Origin: Biscogniauxia marginata
Taxonomy: Eukaryota; Ascomycota; Sordariomycetes; Xylariales; Xylariaceae
Length of the DNA: 64,000 nt
Direction: 5' to 3'
NCBI GenBank assembly: GCA_022695795.1
Contig: MU404148.1
Location: 1 to 64,000 of the forward strand
Position numbers and translations under genes: made by a program. The notes under the pieces are model-generated. The model was not told where the DNA came from. It ran no database searches and was given only the letters and a program-made list of their open reading frames with translations. Below, in pieces: positions 11,016-22,930 of this stretch; positions within the stretch are counted from its first letter, which is position 1; each line of letters opens with the position of its first letter.

Positions 11016-12512
11016 TTAGTTTTATTAATAGTTTAGCGATTCGCCCGAAATCTTAAATAAGTTTATTTAACGTAATTAATAAAACTAAGAAATGCGTATA
11101 TATTTATAACACTTTTAAGTTTTAATTAATCTTTAACTACGGCTATTTTTCCTTTTTAAATTCGGATTTTTCTTAGACTTATTATAAACTTTAAATAGTT
11201 TAGTTTTTTAATATATTATTTATTTTTAATCGAATAAATAAGTAGGTTTACCTTTTCTAGGGCTTTTAACACTTATTTTATATATTTTTATACTTTTTCT
11301 CGTTTTTTAAGTAAATTAATATATCGTTTAAATAAATAAATATAAATTTATTTAAAAACTTACGAAAAACCGTTATAATTATATGTTGAAATATAACGAG
11401 TATATTAATAAGTTTAAATAACATAACTTTATACTTATAATATTTATATATCATTTAAAAAGCGGTATATTATTTATATTTCTTAGTTATTTTAATTATA
11501 TAATAATTATCGCAGAGGTTTAATATTATAAAGATTTAAGCCTTATTAATTTGTTTTTTTATAAGTTTTATTAATAATAACGAGTACTTATTTTTCTTTA
11601 TTACCTTATTAAGGTGTTAATAGTTAATTACTCGTCGTTACACTAGATTTCTTTCTTTATTAATATATTGCTTTTCGTTTTTATCGACTTTTAGTACCAT
11701 GATTACCGGGTATCCTAACGAAAACTCTAATTCTCGAATGTATCCTTTATTAAGATCTTTCTGAATTCCTTTTTATAGTGCTTTTTGTTTTTCCTAATTC
11801 ATAGGATACACTGGGAATAGTTTCGGCTGCTTTCCTTCTTTAAAGTGGATTTAGTGATCCCAATAGAGCGTGTCTTTTTGGGCGCTTAGTCCATTATCTA
11901 GATGATCTTTTAATACCAGTTAAAACCAGGTTAAAGCCGTTCCGACGAGGAGCTGAGATACTATGAAAACCTTTTGTTCCTTAGTGGTAATTATTTCATA
12001 ATAAAACCATAAATAAGTTCCAGCTTAAATTATAAATCCTTTTAAATCACTTGACTTATTATATTTACTAAGTATAATTAATTTAAAACTTTTTATATCG
12101 AGAGTTATTATGTTGTTTTCGTCGTTTAAGCTACTAAAGTCGTTATTATTTAAAAGTAGCTTCGGTTATTTATCTTTAAAAAGTAAAAATTATTTTATTT
12201 ATTTGTTTTCTTTTTTAAGTGCTTTTTCCCCCTCTTTTTCTTTTTTTTTAAACGATTCTTTTTATTAAGCTTTAAAAGTGTCTTTTTAAAGCTCTTTTTT
12301 AATTATAATTATAATTAATTTTTATATTAGTTTTTTTAAACCTTTTTATTATATCGTAAAAAATTTTAAAGTTTTCACTTATAAACTTATTAATTGTTAT
12401 TTATTTATTTTATTACTTTTTAATTTTAAGAAGTATATTTATTTTAAAACGATTTAACCGAGAGTCCCTTTTTTTAAACTAATATTAAATATTAATTAAG
12501 GAGTTATTAAAA
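11016..12512 (-). pseudogene. Outer-element gag/pol relic, 5' part with internal deletion
   Basis: Lower-strand RT motif FIYLNDILIY is readable at about 11300-11370, matching the inner copy. From about 11880 the sequence jumps from the pol-like part (inner about 7530) to gag-like sequence (inner about 9955), so roughly 2.4 kb carrying the zinc knuckle and protease region is gone. The stretch 11690-11990 is clearly less AT-rich than its surroundings, so RIP here was patchy. No intact frame remains. Confidence 0.7.
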
Positions 12513-12945
12513 TGTAACGAACCTTTTTATATGTTTTTAATTAATTAATTTTATAAGTAAATACGTATTAGGTTTTTTTTATTTTAAAAATAATAATAAA
12601 TTAAGGTTAATTTAAGAGATTTATAATGTTTTATTCGTTAAAAAGATTTTAATATATTTTTATTATAATATTAAAAAGTAATTATAGTTTTAAATTAATA
12701 ATTAAAAAATAAACGACTAAATATATAAGAAATCCCATTTTTCTTATATTTATTTTCCTTTATATATATTCTTTTTATTTAATATGTTAAATACCGAAAG
12801 AATTAAACTTAATTAAATGAATACCTTTAATTAAGTTACGTAATATTATATTACATTATAAAGAGAGGACTATTAATCCGTACATTTTTAGTCCGTGTTT
12901 AACTACCCTTATTAAAAACCTTTTTAACATAGTTAGTTTATAACA
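12513..12945 (-). repeat. 5' LTR of the outer element
   Basis: 433 bp, from TGTAACGAACC to TTTATAACA, followed directly by the target duplication TTATT (12946-12950). It pairs with 272-744. It marks the right border of the repeat block; the base composition returns to normal within about 150 bp. Confidence 0.88.
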
Positions 12946-12950
12946 TTATT

Positions 12951-13679
12951 ATATATATAACTTATTAAACTCGATTTATATAAATCTTGTTATTATAATA
13001 GCTATATCGTCGTGCACGAATTAAGTATATATACTTTGTAGCAATATAACATTTTAATAGTAAAATAAAAAGATTAATAATTTATATGGTTAAATGCTAT
13101 AAATTGCGCGTGATCGATTAATATAGGTGCATCCCAGAGCCGACCGAGGGCTATTAAGGGATCTGGCTTTAAGTGCGAAAGTCTGGGGTAAAAAGGAGGG
13201 ATCTGATTGGTTAGTTGAATTGTGGCGGTACTAATGAATTAGATGGTAGTTGATAACTAATATGAAAAGACAAGGGGACTAGCTAGTTAGCTAATCCGGA
13301 CGTTATTTAGCCATATATGTGCACCACCCTGGAATATAGCTAAGCCCCTCACGGCACCGTACCAATAACGGTATTAATAAATTAAATGGTACTTTAGTTG
13401 ATTAGATGGTAGTTGATATATATCATACATTGTAGATCAATCGCACGCTACCACATATATACTTAACTAACCTAAATGCCCGGCCTAGCCACTTACCTGT
13501 TATATATATATATGTACCTCAAAGTACCTAGGTAAATGTAAGAAGGGCATTACGTACGGACCTGAGAGTTTGAGTCTCACTACCCCCCACCCCCACCCCC
13601 CTTAAAAGCTACCTAATTTTTCTACCCGTTTTTTTCCTCCCAACTCTCTTTGAGAATTTTGTCCATTATATAGGTCTTT
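12951..13679. other. Transition from repeat block to euchromatin; no gene seen
   Basis: AT content falls across this stretch. It contains short simple runs (TATATATATA near 13503) and near-copies of a TTAGATGGTAGTTGAT motif at about 13239 and 13405, but no supported gene. The right end is the 3' flank of the transcription-factor gene on the lower strand. Confidence 0.6.
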
Positions 13680-16600
13680 TTACCCCATAGATAGATCAAG
13701 TCCAGAAAGACTTACATCATTCCCGTTAATCCCGAAGAATTGGAACCTATAAAATCAAACATTTTATATCGTTAGCATTCTCGTCCCCAGCACGGCCGTA
13801 TAAGGGAGGGGAGCGTTGGGTGGAAAACTTGCCAGTCCTCAACATTCAATGTAGCTGGGACCGGCTGGCCCGCTCCGGATCCCGTGCTCCAGCTGTCACT
13901 TGGACTCTGGCCATCCGGTATTGCCCCGTTGACGTCGCCGCCCGGCCATGTGTTGGATGTTTGTCCCTGGAATCCTCCGAGTCCTGGTTGCAATATACTG
14001 TTAGCTTGTAAAGGACTTGCGCCTGTCGGCCTGTTTGGTGGCCGCTGCTGGAATATGTTGGGCTGGCCGGGCATCGGAGACATACCAGCCTGCATCTGGG
14101 ACATGAGATTAGGGTCTAAACTTTGCTGTTTTAGCTGAGGCGACAGTTGGGGCATTGGCATAGTCGAGCTTTCGGGGAACAACTGGTCCGGTTGAAAATT
14201 CTCCCAGATGGATTGCGACAGGTTGGGAGAATTCCGCGTCACGAGATACAAGTCGGGAGGCGTTGTCGGGACGGAGAAGGACGGGTTAAAAGGAGTCGCC
14301 GGTCGGGTATGCGGCCTGCTGTTAGTCCCCCCCATAAACATGTCTCCGGACTTGACATTTGGCGAGTGGATAGGTGGCCCCATATGTGCCTGGGCTGTAG
14401 GGAGCCCGTTCCGGGGTGTTTGTGGTCGCGATCGCTCGTACGACTCCTGGTGCAATGGCGTGTTCACGCTAAAGTCTATCGCCATTTCGTCGTACTTTCG
14501 TTTGGCGGCTTCTTGTTGTCTTTGATGATGTTCCAGCTGAGCCAAGGTCTGCTGGGCTTTCCTATGACGTTTACCGGCAGCCTTCTGTAATCTCTCCTCG
14601 AGCACCTTATTACCGAGAATCGACTCGAACAAAGTGTAAACCATCTTTCCCACGAGCCATACCTTGGAGACTTCTTTCAGAGCGGCCATGCAGGTCCGGA
14701 TCCGGTCGTGTGTGACCTGCTGGATGGAAGGAACGGGCGAGCGCATCTGATAGACGTGCATGATGAGAGCAGAGAACAGACTATAGACGACAAATGCTGG
14801 GCAGTAGCGAAGCTCGTCGTGAGCCGACAGATTCTCGATGATGGAGGTTATCATCCCCGCAGCCTGAAAAGCAATGTTTCTGGAAGGGTAAGATGAGTCA
14901 TCGGGAAATCTTGCTGAGCTATTATTATTAGGAGGCATATGTGCCCGATGTAGGAGGCACAAAGCTGTATAGTAGTTAGAATGAAGCAGGGCACTCCAGA
15001 AATGGTGCCGTGGCATTTCCCAGTATACCGTCTTTGGGCAATTCTGCAGCCAGTCCGCTAGGGCCATGTCACTGTGAGTGAGATCGATGGCATTTTGTCG
15101 GCGGCCCTTGGAGGCCACGGAGTATTGCTGCGACAGAACCAAGCCCATGATCTCGCATAGCTTGACGTACTGTAAGAAGAAATGGGCATGGACAGGGTCA
15201 GGCGCGAAACCGCTTGCATTGTCTGGCTCGTCCTCGATGAAATCATCTTCCGTTAGCATCTCGACGTCCGAGTCGTCCAGATTGATATTACAAGGGCGTC
15301 CAAGGGCGACTGCGACGGACCGATCACGGGTAAACAACGTCCACCAGATACGCTTCCACAATCTCTTATCGGCTTTGCTTAGCTGTGAGCTCTCCACGCT
15401 CCTGTGCATACCAGAACCCTGGGCGACAATAGTTGCGACGCGCGTCCAGTAAAAAACATTCTTGGTCACATCTTCTGGGCCTTCCCAATACCAGCCCATA
15501 AGCAGCAAGGACTGAACTATTGTCACGCGGTCATCTTCGTAGTTGGCATCATAAAGTGCTTTTGCTCTCTTGTAGAAGGTTAGTGCGGCCGGCGTAGTAG
15601 AGCCGTTCGCATCCATTAGTTGCGGGTTGTTACAGACTCGCGAGCCGGCAAGGAGGACGGCTTGCAGCAAGAGTAGGGACGGCGGGTTCTTAGGATCTCG
15701 ATACTGCCTCATGAAACGAGTTCTATTAATGACGGGCACGATGGGGTGGACCCAGCGGAAGTAGGCGTCGATGAGCTCGTCGCATAGCGACCTAGGCGGA
15801 AGCAGGAAAGCCCCCCGCTGGTGAAGGATGTCGATCTCGATATTGTCCAACTCCGTCAACCTAGCTCTCGACCCACGAACATTTTCGGGAAGTGGATAAT
15901 GCACGACATCTGAAGCGCCCTGGCGATCATGTACCAAGAGGGTGAGATTGGATGACTCGCCGAGGAAAGCAACTCGACCGGCTTCGGTGATGGGCGCTCG
16001 CGTGAACTTGGGCTTCATGACCAAGTTGACAAAGGTGTCATTATCCGCCTCCTCTTTCCTGGCTTGAGCTTCGGTCAGCGTCGTCGGGGGGACGCCTTCT
16101 GACGAGTGATAGATGGTAGGTCTCGCGGGAAAGGTGTTGTTAGAACCGGCGGTAGAGTGCGGAGAGAGATCCTCGGTGACAACATCGCCACGGTCGCTTA
16201 GTAGTTCACCATCAGCCTCGGTCTACAGCGCAGAGATAAGCCAAGAATACCTATCTGAATCTCGGGTCGGGTGTGCCTGGGTCTTCTTCCTCTTGGGCTG
16301 GGGGATCTTGCATTCGATTTGAAAGGCGACGCAGTTGGTACAAGGAACACCGAGGCTCGCAGCGTCGCATCGTACCTGTGATATCAGCCATGGGTTAATT
16401 GCGAGCGCGATTGACGGGGGCGGGCAATTGGTGTAGACGAGCCGAAGACAGGATGAGGGTGTCGCTTCGTTTGATCGCTTCGTACCTTTCTGGCATGGCA
16501 TGTCTGCGGATAACCGAAAGGTCAGTGGAAAGGTGGACACGGAAATGGACTTTCTTCGAGATGCCTCGGCACGATTGCAGTAATCCCACCTCCCCCTCGG

Positions 16601-16999
16601 ATAGCTCGTGCTGATAAAACGCAGACGGAACCCCCAGACGCCAACTCCAACCGAGATGCAGAAAAAGAAAAAAAAAGGAAAAGGGGAAAAGGAGAAAAGG
16701 AGAAGGAGCCATACCTCGCATGCCCTCGATGCACGCTGTCTAATCGGGGTTCACTTGGGTCAGTCAATCGGTCGCAATGCGAAAGGTTACGTGAAAGGTC
16801 GAGTGAGAGCACACCTTCGGAAACTGACGTGGCTCTGGGCATTCTGAGAATTCTGAGCATTCTGAGCGGCTGTCGTGGCTGTCGTCGCTCCCAGCGCGCC
16901 ATTGTTCTGGTTATTAGGAGGTGTAGGTTGCGATGGCGAATTGGAATGCTGTTTCTGTGCCGCCGACTCTCCGCTGCCAGGATTCGTACCGGGCTCCAT
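13680..16999 (-). CDS. Zn(II)2Cys6 fungal-specific transcription factor, Ctf1-beta/Far-like
   Basis: Probable regulator of the cutinase/fatty-acid utilisation (Ctf1, FarA/FarB) family, acting in the nucleus. Model: 16815-16999, 16715-16739, 16486-16503, 16251-16375, 13833-16196, 13680-13746; it closes in frame at 927 residues, near the roughly 900 residues of known Ctf1 proteins. The zinc cluster (residues about 69-98) reads RACETCHARKVRCDA then GVPCTNC and IEC, giving all six cysteines, followed by the basic KRKKT linker. A fungal_trans middle homology region covers about residues 250-520 (FRWVHPIVPVINRTRF, GSGMHRS, RIWWTLF, LGRP). The tail is rich in Pro, Gln and Ser. Two introns cut the zinc cluster into 25- and 18-bp micro-exons, and the last intron is GC-AG (GCAAGT donor, GCTAAC branch site). 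Using it gives a C-terminus of DWFQFFGI type instead of a read-through end at 13772. The Ctf1/Far assignment comes from the cluster and linker sequence and is less certain than the class. Confidence 0.87.
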
Positions 17000-19021
17000 C
17001 TCGCGAAGTGCCCGCGACGGACTCGATGTCGTGAAGAGAGAGAGGGGTGGTTGGAAGTCGCAAATGAGGATGGAAACGGGGACGGAAAAGACGGCGTTAT
17101 CAGGAGCCTGGAATCCCCTCAATACGGCAATGTCGGTGTGTTGTTTGAGCCCGCGGAGGTGGAATTAAGCAGGTAGGCAGCTACGTAAACTGGGCCTCTC
17201 TCATCACCCCTATTTTGTTAGTTTCCAAAGGGTTAGAAATCAGTCCAAGCCCGCTGACCCAGCGATTGCAGGCGATGTTGAGGCGAATGCGACGGGACCT
17301 GGAACTGAATAATAGCCCAGGGTGGTAGCAGCAGCAGCAGCAGAGCCACTTTCACGGAGTATAGCGGAACCTCGCGGCACTTTATTAGACTTCCCGCAGA
17401 CGACACCGGTACGCTACCGGCCACGCGCTAAGGATCGATTAAAACGTCACCAGCCTATAAGTTTCATCTACCTTTGTAAGTTAGCTGTCTCTCTTACGCA
17501 GATACCTAGGTACTTAATACTAGACCTACCTACTACCCCATTACATTGAACACGAACCTTCCATTACTTAGTATAGCCGTTACCTACCTAGTTACAAAAA
17601 TAGTTGTTTCTTTTTGACAAGACAGGTACTAAATCAATCTCAATCTTAATATCATGGGCTCGGACAGAAAACGGTGTACCTATTGATTCCGGCAGTCCGC
17701 GAGTATTATGCTTGCTATGCCAGCCTGTATTTTAAATTATGTACTTCGCGGCGAACGCAACTTGGGCAGCTCTGCTGATCTGATGAGGCTGCACTAAGAC
17801 GTCCCAGCTAGAAGATCGAACATCAGGCCGTTGAAGAGTGCAGGCAGCTTTTTTAAACTTCGAAGTGGCCCATGCCAACTTGATCTCCCTTGCTTATCAT
17901 GCGCGCAATGGTATTAATTATGCGTACGAAATATCCATCATGTTATAAACGTTGACGTGCAGTAGAAGAAGCGCCTATGTTGGAACACCAAGTGTCGGGG
18001 GGGATGCCTAGACAAATCAGGTCTTCAGTAAAGTAATGCATGTGAAAATTTGATGGAAAACTTCCCGACGTGTTGATCCTGTCAGGAGAGTGGTGAAAAG
18101 GGCCGGACTGCCCGCATGAGACTGTCCACTTAGTTATCGGTCGTGATGCCGGTTCTGGTCCCAACCTCCGTTCCTGCGACTGTAGCGTGTACGAAAAATC
18201 CGGGGACGCCTCCATCTATCGTTCCGCGTCCTGCCGCCCGTAACTGCGTCCCCAGCGATGACGATGGCCCTGTACGTCGTGGTGCTGGCCCCCTCGTCAT
18301 GTGGAAGCATGTGATACTCGACAGCTGTGGAGGAACGAATACATACTCGTGGCATCATGCGAGATTGTGGACATTCATTGGTCTAGAAATCCACCTGGCC
18401 AGATGGAGGGCAAGTAAGCTCCTAGTAAACCGCTACCACTAGTACTACTATTAGCAGACCGTGGCATTCGGAATTCTCGGGGGCCGATCGAATCTTCAGT
18501 GTCCACTCGGCTTCCTTAGCAAGCGACCGCCGTCGAAAATAGGCACACCAGGCGCTGAAATATGTGGAAACACACATACCGGTAGCTCTCGACGAGCTTC
18601 CACCTTCTTAAAGAGATGTATGGAGGTGCCTAAGATGCAATAATGGTCCCGCATCCCTGAGTGGAAGCTAAGACTGTCTTAGGTGCCGTCATTCATCGGC
18701 TTTGCTTGGCGTCCCAGCGTGCAGGAACGCGGGGCCATCATAATAAGTCTGCAGCTTACACACGAAGAGTTATAAAAAAAGGGGTGCCGAGGCACTTACT
18801 TAATCAGGAGAGCTATCGCCTAACCTGCCAGGTAGGTAGTTATGGGCACAAAAGTGTAGGTATCATCTGTACCTGCCGAGCTATGAGGATTCGTAGTGCG
18901 AGAGCTGGTTGGACCACCGAGGAGAAATTAACTCTTATTTTATTTATTGTGTTATTTTTCATTATACTATGTAGTTTATTCTAGGTCTCTAGGTACCTAT
19001 TTTTCTCTTCTTTTCTTCTCT
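17000..19021. other. 2-kb upstream region of the transcription factor; no gene recognised
   Basis: This is the promoter side of the lower-strand transcription factor and the 3' flank of mcd4. It holds a (CAG)5 run near 17328-17343, TACCTAGGTA-type motifs at about 17503-17535, and short unsupported ORFs on both strands around 17940-18640. The last 100 bases are AT-rich. A long regulated 5' region is usual for this class of factor, but no specific site is identified. Confidence 0.5.
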
Positions 19022-22000
19022 TCATGTATTCGGGGTTAGCCCCTTTGATTCTTTTATCTTGCCATTGACCGCTTTAGCCGAAGCTTCTGGTGCCGTTCCA
19101 TTCGCCTTGGCTATCTGCCCATAGGAGCCATCCACTTTGAGGCCAGAGATGAACATCGCACTCACTCCCTCTAGGGCTGCTACAAAGACACACAGCAGAC
19201 TAGCTATGGCAAAGTGACTGATAGTCGATCCTATCTCTAGCCAGGAGCCTTCGTCCTTCACTACCCAGAAAAAGTAGAGTGTCAGGATGTCGCTGAGAGC
19301 TATCGCAACCATAAACAGCGCCGACGGTGCCACACCCAGCCGCTTGTTTAGCACACCCAGATTGGCCGATATCAGCACAAACGGGATCATTAGCTTTACT
19401 ATGAGTAGCGCCCCCTGGGAGAAGGGATCAAATATCGGGACGAGCCTATATACGCTATCCAAGCTGAATGAAGAGACCGATGCGACGTTACCAGTGCTGA
19501 AGAAGGCTGACTGGAGAAGCACAAAGAAGAATAGGGCTACACGGGCATCTGAAAGAGTTAGTGGCCGGAACTGAGAAGAGGTTGCTCCAACTGCTGTATC
19601 AACGGCTATCTCCACTGTAGACTTGGTTTCTCCTAGCTTATTCGCACTCGACTGAGAGAAGACGTAGCTATGGTGCTCTAGTCGGACCCAGGTGACCAAG
19701 GTGAGACTAAATGCCAAGTAGAATAGACCTTCATAGGATATCGTGAGGATGACGAAAGTTGGTGCGCAGGCTAAAAAGATGACAAGAAGCCTATGGAGGT
19801 AGTGATTATTTGGCTGAAGCCTGTAAGCTAGTGGCACCAATAGTGACACAACTAACACTAGCCACGCAACGACCTGGTTGCCACGTGGAAGGCCTAGTTT
19901 TGCTTGTAGTGATAGCGCACTGGACCGTGTCACGAGAATGGACAGAAGGATGAGCCCAATCTTGAGAGGCATTAGCAAAAAACAACCGATGGGATTTGAG
20001 GACCTACTTGGACACCAGTCAACGCCCTTGAGACTTGGTTGTCCCTTCGAACCACATGAGGCTTAGTTGAACCGGAAAAGTCGGCTAGGAGTTTATCTTC
20101 AAAGATGAGGTATAGAATTCCAACGACTACCATTAATGTGCCACCGATCACGCTATAATTACTTAGCCTAGTGGCCCATCGTAGCAAGAAAAAGAAGCAC
20201 GTACATTAATGAGACGTTCTCAGTCTTGTTCGCCGGTAGTAGAGTAAAAGTGCTCATCAAGAGGCAGGATGCGAACCAACTGGCAGAGAGTATCATATGC
20301 TTCTGCAGAAAGGATAAACCTAGTGCTAACGGGAAAAATGCACCAACAATGAATAAGACGGTCAATATCTCACGATAGATGTACCCAAGTGCCTACCAGT
20401 AGTTAGTTCGCGACCTGTTGTAGCCGGGAAAGTGACTTACCAACGACTCGATAATACCGACGTAGCTGATGATATTGAGAGTGAGGGTGAAGACGTTGGC
20501 TCCTGTTTTGATATGCCCAAACAAGGCTCGCCGCCCCTTTACCAGGCTATCTCTGCGCGCATAGACTTCTTCCCAGAAGAAGACGGGGAAAAATGCGTAC
20601 GCGTAATAGGTGGGGGGCGACTGGGATACGATGAAAGATGCGTATAGAATGATCAGAAGGGAAGAGAAGAAAATAATTGCACCAGCAGTTCTAGAGGGTT
20701 GCGTTGTGCCTTGCAGAACGTGTTGGTCAAGGATAGTAGTCAAGGCGAACGCCATCCAACCGAGATAGCCAACCGTGATGAGGGCCCTCAGAAATAGCCA
20801 GTCGTAGGTCTGCAGATAGCGCATTCCTTCCAGGCCTATCTTCATAAGGGCCGCAGACTCTTCAATGGCCTCCTCGAAATTTGCATTGTTAATCAAATCC
20901 CTGATGGACAAAAGCCGAGCCTCGGGGGTAATGCCGTGCTCCTCGCTGAGCGGTTTATAAGGTCGGTATCTCAGTTCTTTTGCTTTCTTGTTGATCTCCT
21001 TCACCTTGTACATCTCCAGGATCTCACGCGCATTCAACAAGGACGCTTCTGCTTTCTCTTTGATATCTGCAGAGAGATACGAAAGTGGCAGCTCGCCCAC
21101 GGAATTCGCGGGAAACTCGACTCCAGCTAGGTAAGCCATCAAGGCGGCGACATCGGCCTGTTGCACATCGTGTCTCTTGATATGGTCAAGGTTCCAGTCT
21201 GAAGAATATTCATCGTGGCCCGGTGCGATAGTGCCTTGATGCACAATCGGTTTTGCAACCCCGGATCCCCAGGCTATCAGTGGTGTCCTAGTATTATCCG
21301 GATGGCCATCCCCATGGCTCCCCCAGTCACTCATTCCGTGGTCGGCCGTGAAGACGAAAGCCGTCCTATCATCGGCGTAGAACTTTTGGATCATTTCGGC
21401 TATTTCCTTGACCCCTTTGTCGACCACTTTGATGTTATTCAGGTATTCTTTCGAATACGGCCGATACGAATGACCGGTAGTGTCAAGGCCGAGAAGATGG
21501 AGGAAAAACACGATTTTATCCTGTCTCAGGGCATCGTTCAAGGTCTTATTCTTTTCAGCGGCAGAGAAGAGCTCCTTCACGTGGTCAAATACCCAGAGGT
21601 CCAGGTGGAGGGCGTCCTGGGAGAAGTCCTCAAATTCGGCATCGTAGCAATATGCATCGATTCGTCCCGGAGTTGCGCCTTGCTCGAACATGGGGAGAAT
21701 GTCAGGACTACCCCAACTCCAGGTGTGCCTACTCCTATTGAAGACACTGTCAAAATTGACGGGATTGAGTTTCCATCCTGTCGCAACCGCCGAAACGTCT
21801 TCATATAGACCTGCGATCAACGCAACGTGCCCGGGTCTAGACTCTGTAGGCACTCGAGTATGTGATACGCCGAAGGTTCCGTGCTCTAGTACGCGAGAGC
21901 GCAGATAAGGCGCAAGGGGCCGCGGTGTCAGGTCGTCATCAGTCTCCGGGTATGGTTCGGGAAAAGACTGGAAAGCCTTGTCTGCACGCAGTCCGTCGCC

Positions 22001-22239
22001 TAAAGTAGATGAGGTCAGTTCGCGGAGAGCGCCGGACTTTATGTACAGGGGCGATACACACCAACGAAAAGAACAAGGCGATCTGCTGACGCCTTTGCGC
22101 CTCTAGGCCTATCCAACTGGAACAGCTCCATGCCACTAACGATGGGGCTGACGAAATAAATGTCAAAGATGGAATAGATATAAATCAAATGGAAGACCAT
22201 GGCTATAGCCAGGAACCTGAATCGACTGGCGCCCGCCAT
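19022..22239 (-). CDS. MCD4: GPI ethanolamine phosphate transferase 1 (Mcd4)
   Basis: Adds phosphoethanolamine to the first mannose of GPI-anchor precursors in the ER lumen. Model: 22062-22239, 20441-21999, 20205-20392, 20153 boundary then 20008-20152, 19022-19960; 1002 residues in frame, similar to other fungal Mcd4 proteins. The N-terminal signal anchor (about residues 8-30, FHLIYIYSIFDIYFVSP) precedes an alkaline-phosphatase-like luminal domain. That domain has the metal/catalytic motifs DGLRADK (about 61), TESRPGHVAL with the nucleophilic Thr (about 109), LGLDTTGHS (about 225) and TADHGMSDWGSHGDGHPDN (about 277). The C-terminal half is a string of hydrophobic segments ending with a short polar lysine-containing tail. 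Start 22239 was chosen over an in-frame ATG at 22278 because the hydrophobic anchor follows directly, as in homologues. The exon 3/4 acceptor (TATAG, 20153) has a nearby in-frame alternative. Confidence 0.96.
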
Positions 22240-22930
22240 AGCGACAGCGTGGGAGGTCGGTTCGGGGAGAAGAACCAAGGACGAAAGGTGTCGAGTCGTC
22301 GAGGATTATAAGGTCCGTGAACAGCGTGCTTCATCAGTCCCAAGACGAATTCATACCAATTAGTGTAATAAGACAGCGAAGGAAGGTAGAAGAAGTCTAG
22401 TTAGAAGAGTTAAGAACAAGCGAACGACGTGCTGTCGCATCATCTAAAGAATAGAAAAATTAAAAAGAAAAATTACATACTGCATGACAACTTGGGTAGC
22501 CGTCAAGGTGCAAGGTGGTCGAGTCGAGAAGCGCGTTTGCGCTTTGCAGGGGGGGGGGGCACCGTCTTACAGCAGCAAAAGCTAATGTCCGACTGGTCCG
22601 ACGACATTTCAAGGAGACGGAAAGAAGGGCGGGGCGGAGGGGGGTTTTTAGGTACTAACACGGCCCGCGCTTGCTCCCACCAGAATACCACCTTAGATTA
22701 GGTAGGTACTTCCATGCATGTGCATAATAAGGTCTTGAGGTTGAGCACGGTCTGAATAATAACGTATAGCATGTATTTTGCTCCTGTTAACACCTCCTAT
22801 CTGCACCTCCTATTTACAGCACCATCTAGAATGGTGTTCCAAGAATACATGTACACGCCATTTCCAACTCCACGCAAAATAACGACAAGGGGGGTATCAT
22901 GAGATTATAAATGCCGACAACTCGATTCCA
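22240..22930. other. mcd4 promoter and csm1/pcs1 3' flank, with an 11-G run
   Basis: Intergenic between two lower-strand genes. Eleven consecutive Gs lie at 22549-22559, and another purine-rich stretch (GGGCGGGGCGGAGGGGGG) at about 22629-22646. An A-rich stretch lies at 22440-22480. Short ORFs on both strands here are composition artefacts. Confidence 0.5.

Larger units (their letters stand above)
272..12945 (-). mobile_element. Outer Ty3/gypsy LTR retrotransposon, RIP-degraded and split by the inner copy
   Basis: The element lies between two related LTRs (272-744 and 12513-12945) and is flanked by a perfect 5-bp target duplication TTATT at 267-271 and 12946-12950. LTRs begin TGTAAC and end in TAACA or its RIP form TAATA. 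The coding strand is the lower one, because the reverse-transcriptase motif (about 11300-11370) reads only on that strand. Removing the inner element (3283-11010) and one target copy leaves about 4.9 kb. That is some 2.4 kb shorter than the inner copy, because the segment from late gag to early pol is missing near 11880-11905, judged by alignment with the inner copy at about 7530 and 9955. Dense stop codons rule out activity. The family is Ty3/gypsy; no subfamily is assigned. Confidence 0.9.

Noticed and set aside
61..13000. CRISPR-like repeats among the regularly recurring AT motifs
   Set aside because: The recurrences are LTRs and paired element copies kilobases apart, with no repeat-spacer pattern; the genome is eukaryotic.
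13772..13832. C-terminus of the transcription factor as an uninterrupted frame ending at 13772
   Set aside because: The GC-AG intron gives a family-like end and perfect phase; the read-through tail has no family resemblance.
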